A stretch of 64,000 bases of DNA from Corallococcus coralloides DSM 2259 (GCF_000255295.1 NC_017030.1:7910328-7974327); one strand, 5' to 3'. Numbered from the stretch's first letter, positions 45,214 to 54,556 are shown. Program-made: numbers and translations. Notes: a model not told the origin generated them from the sequence alone.

Positions 45214-45303
45214 AGGGGGATGCCGGGTGTCCGTATGTCCGGGCCGATCGGGAACGCATTGCCTGCGGCAGACGTTCTCGGTCGCTAGTGACAAGGCCAC
45301 GCC

Positions 45304-45332
45304 TTGAAGCACCAGGAAGCCGTGATTAGGCT
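45304..45332 (+). promoter_or_regulatory. Probable sigma-70-type promoter of the S41 protease gene
   Basis: TTGAAG (45304-45309), a 17-nt spacer and TAGGCT (45327-45332) match the -35/-10 pattern at ideal spacing. It would give a leader of about 90 nt that contains a GGGGCGC/GCGCCCC hairpin (45405-45423) just before the start codon. Confidence 0.45.
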
Positions 45333-45404
45333 TGCCCGGCCGCTGCCAGGTCCCTTGGCCTACGTCGAACTGTTCGGATTCACAGGGCTTTTCACGCATC
45401 ACCC

Positions 45405-45423
45405 GGGGCGCCTCTCGCGCCCC
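45405..45423 (+). other. 7-bp hairpin next to S41 start codon
   Basis: GGGGCGC pairs perfectly with GCGCCCC around a CTCTC loop and ends seven bases before the ATG at 45431. It could mask translation initiation; the second in-frame ATG at 45440 would be less affected. Confidence 0.35.
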
Positions 45424-45430
45424 AGCTGGG

Positions 45431-48400
45431 ATGAACCGCATGCCGCGTATCTTCCGCCGCATCACCGCCGTCGCCGTTCTGTGTGGGGCCTGGGCATTCG
45501 CAGGCAGTGACCGCGCCCCCCTCCCGCTCACCGTGGGAGCGGCGGAGGCGGGGCAGGACTCCTGGGACGGCGCGCTGCCTTCCGCCGGCAAGAGCGAGAA
45601 GGCCCCGCACGACCTCAACAGCCTCCGCGTCCTGACGAAGGTCATCCTCTACGTGAAGGAGAACTACGTCGACCCCAAGCGGGTGAAGCCCAAGGAGATG
45701 ATGATCGCCTCCCTGGAGTACGTGGAGAAGAGCGTTCCGGACGTGCTCGTGGACGGCAACCCGGAGACGGGCAAGCTCAACGTCAACGTCAACGGCAAGC
45801 AGAAGGAGTTCGACATCTCCCACGTGGACTCCCTGTGGAAGATGTCCTTCGCGCTGAAGGACGTGTTCGACTTCCTGTCCAAGAACATGCGTCCCATCGA
45901 GGAGACGCGGGACATCGAGTACGCGGCCGTCAACGGCATGCTCTCCACGCTGGATCCGCACTCGGTGCTGCTGCGCCCGGAGCTGTACCGGGAGATGAAG
46001 CTGTCCACCAAGGGCGAGTTCGGCGGCCTGGGCTTCGTCATCCAGATGAAGGAGGGCAACCTCACCGTGGTGAAGGTGCTGCCCAAGACGCCCGCGTCGC
46101 GCGCCGGCATCCAGAAGGACGACCGCATCAAGAAGATTGGTGAGGAGTCCACCGTCAACATGGACCTCAACGAGGCCGTGTCCAAGCTGCGCGGCCCGGT
46201 GGACAGCCGCATCACCATCACCGTGGAGCGCGACGGCTGGGACAAGCCGCGCAACATGACGGTGGCCCGCGCCATGATTTCGATTGAGTCCGTGCAGCAC
46301 AAGCTGCTCGCGGGCGGCGTGGGCTACGTGCGCCTGAAGAACTTCCAGGGCAACACCACGCGCGACCTGGAGGCCGCGCTGACGGACATCCGCAAGCAGG
46401 CGGAGGCCAAGGGCGGCTTCAAGGGCCTCGTCCTCGACCTGCGCGGCAACCCGGGCGGCCTCCTGGAGCAGGCCATCCAGGTGTCGGACACGTTCCTGTC
46501 CAAGGGCACGCTCGTCGCGACGGTGGGCTTCAGCGACAAGCTGCGCGAGGAGAAGCGCGCGCGCCCCGCGGACGGCGAGGAGAACTACCCCATCGCGGTG
46601 CTGGTGAACGCGGGCAGCGCCTCCGCGTCTGAAATCGTCGCGGGCGCGCTCAAGAACCTGGACCGCGCGGTCATCATCGGGCGCCAGACGTTCGGCAAGG
46701 GCAGCGTGCAGGTGCTCTACGACTTCCCGGACGACAGCGCGCTCAAGCTGACCATCGCCAAGTACCTCACCCCGGGTGACGTCTCCATCCAGGAAGTGGG
46801 CATCGTGCCGGACATCCAGCTCGTCCCGACGCGCGTCACCGCGGACCGGGTGGACGTGTTCGCGCCCCGCAAGTCCATGGGCGAGGCGGACCTGGATCAG
46901 CACTTCGGCAACCCGGAGTCCTCCACCGTCGCCAAGAAGCGCGAAGAGGTGCTGGACCGCGAGAAGCCGGGCACCAGCCTCAAGTACCTGAAGGTGGACG
47001 AGAAGGCCGCCCAGGCCTCCGCCAAGAAGGAAGAGCCCAAGGAGAAGGTCGCCGCCAAGCCGGGCACCAAGGACAAGAAGGAGCACGGCCAGAATGATCC
47101 GCTCCTGGACGTGGACGTGGCCGGCCAGGGCGAGGACCTGGACGACCAGCTGGACGCGGAGTCCCAGGAGGAGATCAAGGAGGACTTCGAGGTCCAGTTC
47201 GCCCGCGACTTCGTCCTGAAGGTGCCGGCGCTGAAGCGCTCCGAGCAGCTCGCCAAGGGCAAGCAGTTCGTGGAGCAGAAGCGCAACGAGGAGGAGCAGC
47301 GCATCAACAACGCCATCGCCGCGCTCGGCCTGGACTGGAGCCCCGGTCCCACGCCCAAGAACGTGCAGCTGGACGCCAGCTTCTCCCCGGGCGCGGACAC
47401 CAAGATCATCGCCGGCGAGCAGCTGGACATGGTCATCAACGTGGAGAACAAGGGCACGGAGCCGCTCAAGCGCGTGCGTGGCTGGACGGAGAGCGACAAC
47501 GCGTTCCTCGACCGCCGCGAGTTCCTCTTCGGCGCCATCGCCCCGGGTGAGAAGAAGTCCTGGAAGGTGCAGGTGCGCCTGCCCAAGGACCTCACCAGCC
47601 GCCGCGACGACGTGAAGGTGAAGCTGTTCGACGACAACGGCGCCCTGCGCGACACCCTGGTGTCGGAGCTGTCCTTCGTGGAGCTGCCCCGCCCCACGTT
47701 CGCCTTCAACTGGCAGGTGGTGGATGACTGCGCCGAGTGCAACGGCGACGGCGTCGTGCAGCGCGGCGAGGACGTCACGGTGGTGATGGACGTCACCAAC
47801 ACGGGCGTGGGCCCGGCGCTGGACTCGTTCGCGCAGATCAAGAACGGCGGCGACGCGAACATCTTCATCGAGAAGGGCCGCTTCAAGCTGGGGGAGATCA
47901 AGCCCGGTGAGACGAAGACGGCGCGCTTCCAGGTGTCCCTGAAGAAGGCCTTCAAGGGCGACACCTTCCCGCTGAAGCTGGCCATCCTGGATGAGCCCCT
48001 GGAGGAGTTCGTCCTGGAGAAGCTCCAGCTGCCCGTGAAGGACGGCCCCGTGGCCCCGCTGGAGGCGAAGAAGGGCCTGGTGAAGCTCAACGACAAGGCG
48101 GAGCTGTTCGCCTCGCCCACCGCGGACGCGCGTCCGGTGGCGAAGCTGCCGCAGGGCGCCACGCTGGCCCTGGAGGCCACCACCAAGGGCTACTACAAGG
48201 TCGCGCTGGAGAAGGACCGCTTCGCCTTCGTGCGCACGCAGGACGCGAAGGAAGTGAAGACCGGCAAGGCCCAGGCGCCCAAGACGGTGGCGTACACGAC
48301 GACGCACCAGCCGCCGGACATCAAGCTGGACGTGGATCCCTCCCACGGCGGCGTGGTGGTGAACGGCGACAAGTTCACCCTCTCCGGCATGGTGAAGGAC

Positions 48401-48676
48401 CCCAACGGCCTCCTGGACGTCTACGTGCTGGTCAACGACCAGAAGGTCTACTTCAAGGCCGTGGACCCCAAGGGCGGCGAGCCCCACACGCTGAAGTTCA
48501 CCTCCGACTTCACGCTCAAGGAGGGCAACAACAACGTGCTGGTGGTGGCCCGTGAGAGCACCGAGTTCGCCAGCCGCCGCACGCTGGTCATCCGCCGCCG
48601 CCCGGCGGAGGTGGCCCAGAAGGTGGCGACGCCCGCCGCCACGGCCACCACGCCGGTGAAGCCGCGCCAGCAGTAA
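45431..48676 (+). CDS. S41 C-terminal-processing-type protease with long C-terminal extension
   Basis: The 1081-residue protein starts at the ATG at 45431 (or 45440) with a signal peptide (RRITAVAVLCGAWAFA). Residues ~60-200 are helical; ~200-280 form a PDZ domain (KGEFGGLGFVIQMKEGNLTVVKVLPKTPASRAGIQ); then comes the S41 core with catalytic Ser398 in NAGSASASE and Lys423 in FGKGSVQ, 25 residues apart as in CtpA/Prc. Beyond ~530 is a long extension with a Lys/Glu-rich linker, CARDB-like beta sandwiches (~640-880), an SH3-like segment (~900-960) and an Ig-like domain (~980-1070), ending in a short Thr/Pro tail. It acts in the periplasm on misfolded proteins or C-termini; the extra domains suggest surface or substrate binding. 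Confidence 0.93.
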   Translation: MNRMPRIFRRITAVAVLCGAWAFAGSDRAPLPLTVGAAEAGQDSWDGALPSAGKSEKAPHDLNSLRVLTKVILYVKENYVDPKRVKPKEMMIASLEYVEKSVPDVLVDGNPETGKLNVNVNGKQKEFDISHVDSLWKMSFALKDVFDFLSKNMRPIEETRDIEYAAVNGMLSTLDPHSVLLRPELYREMKLSTKGEFGGLGFVIQMKEGNLTVVKVLPKTPASRAGIQKDDRIKKIGEESTVNMDLNEAVSKLRGPVDSRITITVERDGWDKPRNMTVARAMISIESVQHKLLAGGVGYVRLKNFQGNTTRDLEAALTDIRKQAEAKGGFKGLVLDLRGNPGGLLEQAIQVSDTFLSKGTLVATVGFSDKLREEKRARPADGEENYPIAVLVNAGSASASEIVAGALKNLDRAVIIGRQTFGKGSVQVLYDFPDDSALKLTIAKYLTPGDVSIQEVGIVPDIQLVPTRVTADRVDVFAPRKSMGEADLDQHFGNPESSTVAKKREEVLDREKPGTSLKYLKVDEKAAQASAKKEEPKEKVAAKPGTKDKKEHGQNDPLLDVDVAGQGEDLDDQLDAESQEEIKEDFEVQFARDFVLKVPALKRSEQLAKGKQFVEQKRNEEEQRINNAIAALGLDWSPGPTPKNVQLDASFSPGADTKIIAGEQLDMVINVENKGTEPLKRVRGWTESDNAFLDRREFLFGAIAPGEKKSWKVQVRLPKDLTSRRDDVKVKLFDDNGALRDTLVSELSFVELPRPTFAFNWQVVDDCAECNGDGVVQRGEDVTVVMDVTNTGVGPALDSFAQIKNGGDANIFIEKGRFKLGEIKPGETKTARFQVSLKKAFKGDTFPLKLAILDEPLEEFVLEKLQLPVKDGPVAPLEAKKGLVKLNDKAELFASPTADARPVAKLPQGATLALEATTKGYYKVALEKDRFAFVRTQDAKEVKTGKAQAPKTVAYTTTHQPPDIKLDVDPSHGGVVVNGDKFTLSGMVKDPNGLLDVYVLVNDQKVYFKAVDPKGGEPHTLKFTSDFTLKEGNNNVLVVARESTEFASRRTLVIRRRPAEVAQKVATPAATATTPVKPRQQ

Positions 48677-48708
48677 TCCTCCGGGGTCATCCCCGGAGCG
48701 CCTGACCC

Positions 48709-48780
48709 ACGGGCGGCTCGCTTCCAGCGGACGTCCCCCTTCCAACGGGGGCGTTTCCCTGGAGGAGGGCCGCCCGTTTT
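48709..48780 (+). terminator. Composite terminator after the S41 gene
   Basis: ACGGGCGGC (48709-48717) pairs with GCCGCCCGT (48769-48777) and encloses a CCCCC/GGGGG hairpin (near 48735-48751); TTTT follows. A separate 8-bp hairpin with a TCAT loop (48679-48698) precedes it. Together they form a strong Rho-independent-type terminator. Confidence 0.75.
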
Positions 48781-48781
48781 G

Positions 48782-48811
48782 TTGACGCTTCACCGAGGGC
48801 GGGTTTAGGGT
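48782..48811 (+). promoter_or_regulatory. Probable promoter of the outer-membrane barrel gene
   Basis: TTGACG (48782-48787), an 18-nt spacer and TAGGGT (48806-48811) fit a sigma-70-type promoter. It begins right after the terminator of the S41 gene and about 55 nt before the ATG at 48868. Confidence 0.5.
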
Positions 48812-48867
48812 CCGCCGGAGGTGGGCGCCCGCTTGGCCGGCATGCGTCCCGGAGGCGTGATTCCCCC

Positions 48868-49776
48868 ATGCGGACGTTCAGTCGGTGGCTGGTGCTCGCG
48901 ACGGCGCTGTCAGGGGCCGCGGCCCATGCGGACGCCAACGACCTGGTCATTTCCCGCTTCGGCGTCGAGCGCCGGGGCAGCTCTTCCGTCATCACCAACA
49001 CCGAGTTCGCCGAAGCCAGCGCGGACTTCCGCGCCTTCGCGCGCACGTACGGCGCGGTGATGACGTCCGCGAACCTGATGCCCCCGCGCACCACGGGCCA
49101 CTCGGGTTTCGCGTTCAACGCGGAGCTGTCCGTCGTGTCGCTCCCGGAGGACGTGCAGCTGCCCACGGAAGCCGAGCAGCCGGGCTCCGTGCTGGTGCCG
49201 TCCCTCCACGTGCGCAAGGGCCTGCCCTTCTCACTGGAGCTGGGCGGGCGCGTGGGCTGGATTGAAAAGAGCAGCATGGTGACGGCCACGGGCGAGCTGA
49301 AGTGGGCCGTCAACGAGGGCTTCACGTACCTGCCGGACGTGGGCGTGCGCCTGCACGTGACGAAGCTCTTCGGCGCGCAAGACCTGGACCTGACCACCAC
49401 GGGCCTGGACATCGGCGTGGGCAAGCAGTTCCCGCTGGGCGGCATGGTGACGGTGACGCCCTACGGCGGCCTGGACCTGAACTTCGTCAGCGCCACCACG
49501 CGCACGCTGGACTTCGACCCGAGCCGCTCCCCGGCGGACGCGGCGGGCAACGACTCGCGCGACGCGCTGACCAACACCGCGCCGTACTCGCGGGTGAACG
49601 CGGGTGACAACCTCACCCCGCGCTTCTACGCGGGCGCGCGCTTCATTGGCGGCGTGCTGCAGCTGGGCGCGGAGATTTCGCTCACCAACCTGGGCAGCTT
49701 CGACCAGGAGGGCGCCGGCAGCCGCGACCTGCCCTCCGTCTTCGCCTTCAACACCACGCTGGGCCTGGACTTCTAG
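48868..49776 (+). CDS. Outer-membrane beta-barrel protein
   Basis: The ATG at 48868 has GGAGGCG upstream. The 302-residue product has a signal peptide (MRTFSRWLVLATALSGAAAHA) and a barrel-type alternation throughout (PSLHVRKGLPFSLELGGRVGW, ELKWAVNEGFTYLPDVGVRLHVTKLFG, GLDIGVGKQFPLGGMVTVTPYGGLDLNFV, RFYAGARFIGGVLQLGAEISL), ending FNTTLGLDF with the terminal Phe that BamA recognises. It is probably a 12-strand barrel. Function unknown. It is directly abutted, convergent, by the glycerophosphodiesterase gene (stops are adjacent). Confidence 0.85.
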   Translation: MRTFSRWLVLATALSGAAAHADANDLVISRFGVERRGSSSVITNTEFAEASADFRAFARTYGAVMTSANLMPPRTTGHSGFAFNAELSVVSLPEDVQLPTEAEQPGSVLVPSLHVRKGLPFSLELGGRVGWIEKSSMVTATGELKWAVNEGFTYLPDVGVRLHVTKLFGAQDLDLTTTGLDIGVGKQFPLGGMVTVTPYGGLDLNFVSATTRTLDFDPSRSPADAAGNDSRDALTNTAPYSRVNAGDNLTPRFYAGARFIGGVLQLGAEISLTNLGSFDQEGAGSRDLPSVFAFNTTLGLDF

Positions 49777-50493
49777 TCAGCGCAGGGCTTCCCGCACGCG
49801 GCCCGGGCGGTTGGTGATGAGGTAGGACACCCCCAGGTCCCGCAGCTCGCGGGCGCGCCGGGGGTCGTCCACCGTCCACGCCGCCACGCGCAGGCCGGCG
49901 TCGTTCCATGCCGTCACGCGCTCCGGCGTGCACGCCTCGTGGAAGGGGTGCACCGAGTGCGAGGACACCAGCGGGCTCAGCGCGTACGCCTGCAGCGCCC
50001 AGGGCTTGTCCGGGTCGATGAGGAAGCCCCGGCGCAGCGTGGGCGCCACCTCCGCCAGCCGGAAGAGGCACAGCGGGTTGAAGCTGGACACCACCACGCG
50101 GCCTGACAGGTCGCGCTCGCGCAACAGCCTCGCCACGCCCGCCGCCAGGCCGCCGTCGTCGAAGCGGTCGCACTTCAGCTCGATGTTGACCAGGAAGTGC
50201 TCCGGCAGCGCGTCCAGCACCTCCTCCAGCAGCGGGATGCGCGCGGGGGCGAAGCCCAGGGGCGTGCCCACGTCCGCGCGGGAGAGCTTCCACCAGGGCG
50301 TGGTGCGCACCTCCCAGGGCTGCCCCGCCAGGCGGTCCAGGCGCTCGTCGTGACACACCACCACCTCGCCGGAGCCGCACACCATGGCGTCCAGCTCCAC
50401 GCCGTCAGCGCCCTGGCGCACGGCCTCCGCGAAGGCCTCCAGGGTGTTCTCGGGAGCGTCGGCGCTGGCACCACGGTGAGCGAGCAGGAGCAT
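49777..50493 (-). CDS. Glycerophosphodiester phosphodiesterase
   Basis: The 238-residue protein is a UgpQ/GlpQ-type enzyme: AHRGASADAPENT at residues 5-17 (His6, Arg7 and Glu15), the metal-binding ELD of VELDAMV, a catalytic His in VVVCHDERLDRL, and IELKCD later. It cleaves glycerophosphodiesters to glycerol-3-phosphate and an alcohol. No signal peptide is seen, so it is cytosolic like UgpQ. It is convergent to the barrel gene with no gap, and divergent from tatA. Confidence 0.93.
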   Translation of the reverse strand: MLLLAHRGASADAPENTLEAFAEAVRQGADGVELDAMVCGSGEVVVCHDERLDRLAGQPWEVRTTPWWKLSRADVGTPLGFAPARIPLLEEVLDALPEHFLVNIELKCDRFDDGGLAAGVARLLRERDLSGRVVVSSFNPLCLFRLAEVAPTLRRGFLIDPDKPWALQAYALSPLVSSHSVHPFHEACTPERVTAWNDAGLRVAAWTVDDPRRARELRDLGVSYLITNRPGRVREALR

Positions 50494-50612
50494 GGGGGCG
50501 CAGTGTGCGCTGGAACGCCCTCCGCGCGCAGCGCCGACGTGGCAGGGGCGTCCAGGGGCGGACGCGGTGGCGCGACTTGCCTCGCGGGTGGGTTTATTGC
50601 AGTGTCCGACGC

Positions 50613-50837
50613 ATGTTGGGCACCGGAGAGTTCCTCGTCCTCGGCTTCATCCTGCTGGTGGTCTTCTCGGCCGCCCGGATGGGGCAGTTGGGCAACGCGG
50701 TGGGCAAGTTCGTCTACTCGTTCCGCAAGGCGTCTCGCGGCGAGGACCTGGTGGACGTGAAGCACCTGCCCCACTCGCGCCGGGGCACCACCGACGCGGA
50801 CTACACCGAAGGCTCCTCCAAGGACCGCCGCTCCTAG
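50613..50837 (+). CDS. tatA: TatA/TatE-type twin-arginine translocase subunit
   Basis: The ATG at 50613 gives a 74-residue protein; a longer in-frame start would only add an Arg-rich tail. It has the TatA shape: a short periplasmic end (MLGTGEFLVLG), one membrane helix (FILLVVFSAAR), a hinge (MGQLGNAVGKF), then an amphipathic helix (VYSFRKASRGED) and a polar tail. It builds the pore for folded Tat substrates. No tatC or tatB is beside it here. Its stop overlaps the end of the convergent gene by 4 bp. Confidence 0.85.
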   Translation: MLGTGEFLVLGFILLVVFSAARMGQLGNAVGKFVYSFRKASRGEDLVDVKHLPHSRRGTTDADYTEGSSKDRRS

Positions 50838-51625
50838 AACTCCTCGCCCGTCGGGAGCACCAGCGGACCGGGCGGGCTGCCGGGCGCTGGCGCGAGCAGC
50901 AGGCGCGCGGCCTGCTGCCTCAGGGCGGGCAGGAGCCCCGCGTCCTCCACCAGCTCGCGCAGGTCCGCGGTGGAGAGCAGCGGCACCAGCTTCGCGCCCA
51001 CCTCCGGCGGCAGGTACGGGTTGAAGGCCAGCGCGCGGCGCACCTTGTGGCGCACGGACCAGCGCGGCGACTTCCAGATTTCGACGAGCGGCTCCGGACG
51101 CGCGGGCCTGCGCGCCGCGATGCGCACCACCAGGTCCTCGGTGAGGCGCGGGTTGATGAGCACGTTGCGCAGCACGGCCGGGTTGCTCACGGTGGCCAGG
51201 CGCGACAGCACGTCCGGGTCGCGCGTGAGGCGGGCCTGCTGCTTCAGGTGGCCCAGCGACTGGTTGGCGGCCTGCGCGTCCGCGCGGGCGGCGGCGTCCG
51301 CGTCCAGCTCCTTGCGCGCGGGCCCCTGGGCGAAGAGGTCTGCCACGGCCTCCAGCGACTGCACGTGGGCCATGCGCCGGAGCGCCTCCACGTGGGGGAT
51401 GTGCTCGGCCTCCTGGTCCAGCGCGGCCAGGAAGTCCGACAGCACGCAGGTGGCGGGGGCCTGCCCGGCGCGGGACAGCGACAGCAGGTGGCCGATGAGC
51501 TCGTTCGTGTCGAACGGCTCCCGCCGGGCCAGCTCGCGCGCGGCGGCCTTGCGGCGCACGGTGGCGCCTCCGCCCAGGGCGTGCAGGTTGCGCGCGAGCA
51601 CGCGGGCCTCTTCCAACGTGGACAT
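50834..51625 (-). CDS. HEAT-like helical protein of unknown function
   Basis: The 263-residue cytosolic product (MSTLEEARVLARNLHALGGG) has helical repeats around 125-210 (RDPDVLSRLATVSNPAVLRNVLINPRLTEDLVVRIAA, and SPRWSVRHKVRRALAFNPYLPPEVGAKL) of a leucine-rich/HEAT-like variant often found in bacterial armadillo proteins. It starts six bases after the end of the zinc-ribbon gene on the same strand, so the two form an operon. No catalytic motif is seen. Confidence 0.8.
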   Translation of the reverse strand: MSTLEEARVLARNLHALGGGATVRRKAAARELARREPFDTNELIGHLLSLSRAGQAPATCVLSDFLAALDQEAEHIPHVEALRRMAHVQSLEAVADLFAQGPARKELDADAAARADAQAANQSLGHLKQQARLTRDPDVLSRLATVSNPAVLRNVLINPRLTEDLVVRIAARRPARPEPLVEIWKSPRWSVRHKVRRALAFNPYLPPEVGAKLVPLLSTADLRELVEDAGLLPALRQQAARLLLAPAPGSPPGPLVLPTGEEF

Positions 51626-51631
51626 GACGCT

Positions 51632-53707
51632 TCAGCCTCCCGTGCGGTCCGCGGTGGGTTCGGAGGGGATGGGCTCCAGCGTCACCTCCAGCCGGTGGCC
51701 GGTGAGGTCCGCGGGGAACTCCTGGAACAGCACCAGGAAGGGCACCTTGCCGCCCGGAGGCACCGGGAGGGACGCCGCGTCCATGCGCTGGCGGAGCGCG
51801 GTGGCGGCCTCGCGCGTGGTGACGGCGTGGAGCTCCTCCGGCGTGGCCAGCGCGCCCGCGAGCCCCTCCGTGGAGCGCACCCGCTGGTCGCCGTCGAAGA
51901 GGGCGGCGCGCACGCGCACGGCCGCCGCGGCGCCGGTGCGGTTCTCCGCCTCTCCGCGCACGACGAAGAGCATGCGGCCATCGCGCGTCTCGTAGAGGCC
52001 GTTGGACACGTCGCTCGCGATGAACGGGCGCGACGCGGGCATCACCAGCGTGCGCAGGCGGTCCGGGGACAGCGTGGAGGGGTCCACCTTGCCGTCGCGC
52101 AGGTACATGGCGCCCAGCACGCCCAGGGCCACCACCAGCGCGGTGGCGATGGCGAGGTTGAGGACCACCCCCGTCAGCTTCCGCGCGCGGCCGGGCATCC
52201 GCCGCTGGGGCATGCCCACGTCCTCGATGCGGGCGGAGGGCTTGGCCACGGTGACGGCCGGCCCGGAGCGCATGCTGGCCAGGTCCACCACCTCGCGGCG
52301 GGGCGTGGTGATCTTGAACGGGTCGCCGTCGTCGTACGCCGGCACGTCGCTCAAGAGCGAGATGCCGCCGGGCTCCTCCGCGCCCGCTTCGGCGGGCACG
52401 TCGCCCAGCAGCGCGGCGCGGCCGGTGTCGGAGGCGACCATCCCCTCCTCGCCCGAGGCCCCCGCGCCGGAGAAGTCGAACAGGTCGCTCATCGGCTCCG
52501 GACCGACGTGGGCGTCCTCGGGCGCGGCGGACAGGTCCGGGGACGGAGCCGCCGTGTCGATGGACGCGAACGGGTCCTCGCTCTCGAAGCCCGGCGAGGG
52601 CACCGATGGCCCCACCGCCGCGGCACCGCTCGGCGAGGGCGCCGCGGCGACGTTCGCGGCATGGCGCAGGGACGCCGCGTCCGGGGCCGCGGGAGCGTCG
52701 ATGGGGAAGTCGAAGAGCGGATCCGGCGCGAGGTCCGTCGAACCCGCCGCGGCCAGCCCCGGGGAGGCCACGGGCGCGGCCCCGGGACGTGAGGCCCCGG
52801 CGGGGACCGAAGCCAAGGGCACGCGCGCGACGGGGGCTCCCGCCGGAGGCATGGCGGCACGCGAGGGAGCAGCGCCCGACGGTGCCCCGGCCAGGGCGGC
52901 ACCAGGCCCCGGAGGCATGGCGGCACGCCCTGGCGGCGCGGGAGCCACCGCCCCAGGAGGAACCGGGCCCATGGGCGCCGCGGCCCCCAGAGGCGCGGAC
53001 TGCGCGGCGAACGCACCCGGTCCGCTCGGAGGAGCCACGGCCGCCGGACGGGCCGCACCCGCGTTCCCCACCGCGAACGCCCCGGGAGGAGCGGCCCGGG
53101 CGGCGGGAGGCGCGAAGGCCCCCGGAGGCACCGGACGGGGAGCCGCTACCGGAGGAGCCGCCACGGCCGGCCGGGGAGCGGCCACCGGAGCGCTCGGCGC
53201 AGGCCCATCCAGCATGAAGTCCGCGAACGGGTCATCCAGGTCGGGCAGGGCCGGATTCGGAGGAGGAGGCGGCGGGGCCGCCTGACGCCGGGACGCGACG
53301 CCCGGAGACGACGTGGGCGGGTCGAACGGCATCATCGCCCCGGCAGCGCCCGGCGCGACAGGGGCCCGGCCGGGGGCCGCTTGCGGGGCATCCACGTCGA
53401 TGTCCACATCCACGTCACCCCAGGACTGGACCTGGGACCTCACCGCGGGGGCGCCGGGCGCGTAGTACGCGGCCCCGGGCCGGGTGACCTCCCCGGTGGG
53501 CTCCGGGGCGTCTCCGAACGCCTGGAACGGGTCCGCCTGCCCCGCCGGAGGGCCAGCGGGCGGGGGGGCGCTCAGGGCCGGCGCGGGCTCACGCGCCACC
53601 CGAAAGGTGTTCTGACATTTGGTGCAGCGGACCTTGACCCCTTTTTCCGTCACCTTCTCGTCGGGGATCTTGAACCGCGTCTGGCACTGTTCGCACTGGA
53701 CGATCAT
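51632..53707 (-). CDS. MJ0042 zinc-ribbon protein with disordered linker and C-terminal membrane/DUF3426-like domain
   Basis: The 691-residue protein begins with an MJ0042-type zinc ribbon: Cys5, Cys8, Cys28 and Cys31 (QCEQCQTRF ... VRCTKCQNTF). Residues ~45-500 are Ala/Pro/Gly-rich and probably disordered. A membrane helix (LAIATALVVALGVLGAMYL) lies at about residues 510-530, and the C-terminal ~150 residues (FVVRGEAENRT ... VRAALFDGD ... VPFLVLFQEFP) resemble DUF3426, a domain found in many MJ0042 proteins. The N-terminal ribbon is cytosolic and the C-terminal domain periplasmic, a one-pass regulator or adaptor. It is first in a two-gene operon. Confidence 0.88.
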   Translation of the reverse strand: MIVQCEQCQTRFKIPDEKVTEKGVKVRCTKCQNTFRVAREPAPALSAPPPAGPPAGQADPFQAFGDAPEPTGEVTRPGAAYYAPGAPAVRSQVQSWGDVDVDIDVDAPQAAPGRAPVAPGAAGAMMPFDPPTSSPGVASRRQAAPPPPPPNPALPDLDDPFADFMLDGPAPSAPVAAPRPAVAAPPVAAPRPVPPGAFAPPAARAAPPGAFAVGNAGAARPAAVAPPSGPGAFAAQSAPLGAAAPMGPVPPGAVAPAPPGRAAMPPGPGAALAGAPSGAAPSRAAMPPAGAPVARVPLASVPAGASRPGAAPVASPGLAAAGSTDLAPDPLFDFPIDAPAAPDAASLRHAANVAAAPSPSGAAAVGPSVPSPGFESEDPFASIDTAAPSPDLSAAPEDAHVGPEPMSDLFDFSGAGASGEEGMVASDTGRAALLGDVPAEAGAEEPGGISLLSDVPAYDDGDPFKITTPRREVVDLASMRSGPAVTVAKPSARIEDVGMPQRRMPGRARKLTGVVLNLAIATALVVALGVLGAMYLRDGKVDPSTLSPDRLRTLVMPASRPFIASDVSNGLYETRDGRMLFVVRGEAENRTGAAAAVRVRAALFDGDQRVRSTEGLAGALATPEELHAVTTREAATALRQRMDAASLPVPPGGKVPFLVLFQEFPADLTGHRLEVTLEPIPSEPTADRTGG

Positions 53708-53875
53708 GGGGTCGGGTCGGGGGGACTAGGAGCATAGGCCCACCCGTCAACCACGGCGAGTCGGGCCCGGGTAACTTGCTCGCTTCCAACCCCTTTGATA
53801 CGAGGTTCGCCCCTTTGGAAATCAAGAAGTAAACCAGTAAATGCCAAGGCGCAGCCGGGGTCGGAGACGACAGAC

Positions 53876-54556
53876 ATGAGCGAGGCCGAGCAAGCAAACG
53901 CTCCCAGCAACACCAAGGAGCCGAAGATCATCAAGCGCTACACGAACCGGAAGCTCTACGACACCGTGGAGAGCCGGTACGTCACGCTCGATGAGATCGC
54001 CGCGATGATCAAGGAGGGCACCGAGGTGCGGATTGTCGACAACCGCACGAAGGAAGACCTGACCTCCGTCACCCTCGCGCAGATCATCTTCGAGGAGGAG
54101 AAGAAGAAGAACCAGATGCCGCTGTCGGTGCTGCGGGAGATCATCCGCCACCCCGGCGAGTCCATCTCCGGGTTCATCCAGAAGGAGGTCTCGCCGCGCG
54201 TGGCCTCCATCCGCGAGGAGGCCGAGCAGCGGCTGGACAAGTTGCTGCGCCGCGAGGACGGCAGCCCGCAGGAGGCGCCCCCCGCGGAGGCCCCCGACGC
54301 CGCCGCGCCCGCGCCGCAGGCCGAGGGCAACGCCGCGAGCCTCAACCCGGCGGAGCTGCTCAAGGCCAGCCAGCGCGCCTTCGAGGACTTCCAGCGCCGC
54401 ATCGACGAGCGCGTGAAGCAGGTCGTCGAGAACCTCACCGGCAACCTCCCCGCCCTGGGCCGCGACATGCAGGCGCTCTCGCAGCGGCTGGAGGAGCTGG
54501 AGAAGAAGCTCGACGCCGTGGAGAAGGGCGACAAGAAGGACCCGAGCGCGTCCTGA
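53876..54556 (+). CDS. PHB/polyhydroxyalkanoate-synthesis-type regulator (PhaR/PHB_acc)
   Basis: The ATG at 53876 (MSEAEQANAP) has a GGAG upstream. The 226-residue protein starts with the PHB_acc_N DNA-binding domain (about residues 15-75): IIKRYTNRKLYDTVESRYVTLDEIAAMI and VDNRTKEDLTSVTLAQIIFEEE. A linker rich in Ala/Pro/Glu is followed by a C-terminal coiled coil (about 165-220). Such regulators repress phasin and synthase genes and bind PHA granules. No PHA synthase is in the window, though a phasin-like gene lies 0.9 kb away on the other strand. Regulation of storage granules is inferred. Confidence 0.88.
   Translation: MSEAEQANAPSNTKEPKIIKRYTNRKLYDTVESRYVTLDEIAAMIKEGTEVRIVDNRTKEDLTSVTLAQIIFEEEKKKNQMPLSVLREIIRHPGESISGFIQKEVSPRVASIREEAEQRLDKLLRREDGSPQEAPPAEAPDAAAPAPQAEGNAASLNPAELLKASQRAFEDFQRRIDERVKQVVENLTGNLPALGRDMQALSQRLEELEKKLDAVEKGDKKDPSAS

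Noticed and set aside
50613-50837. A complete tat operon
   Set aside because: Only a tatA-like gene is present; the neighbours are a glycerophosphodiesterase and a HEAT-like gene, not tatB or tatC.
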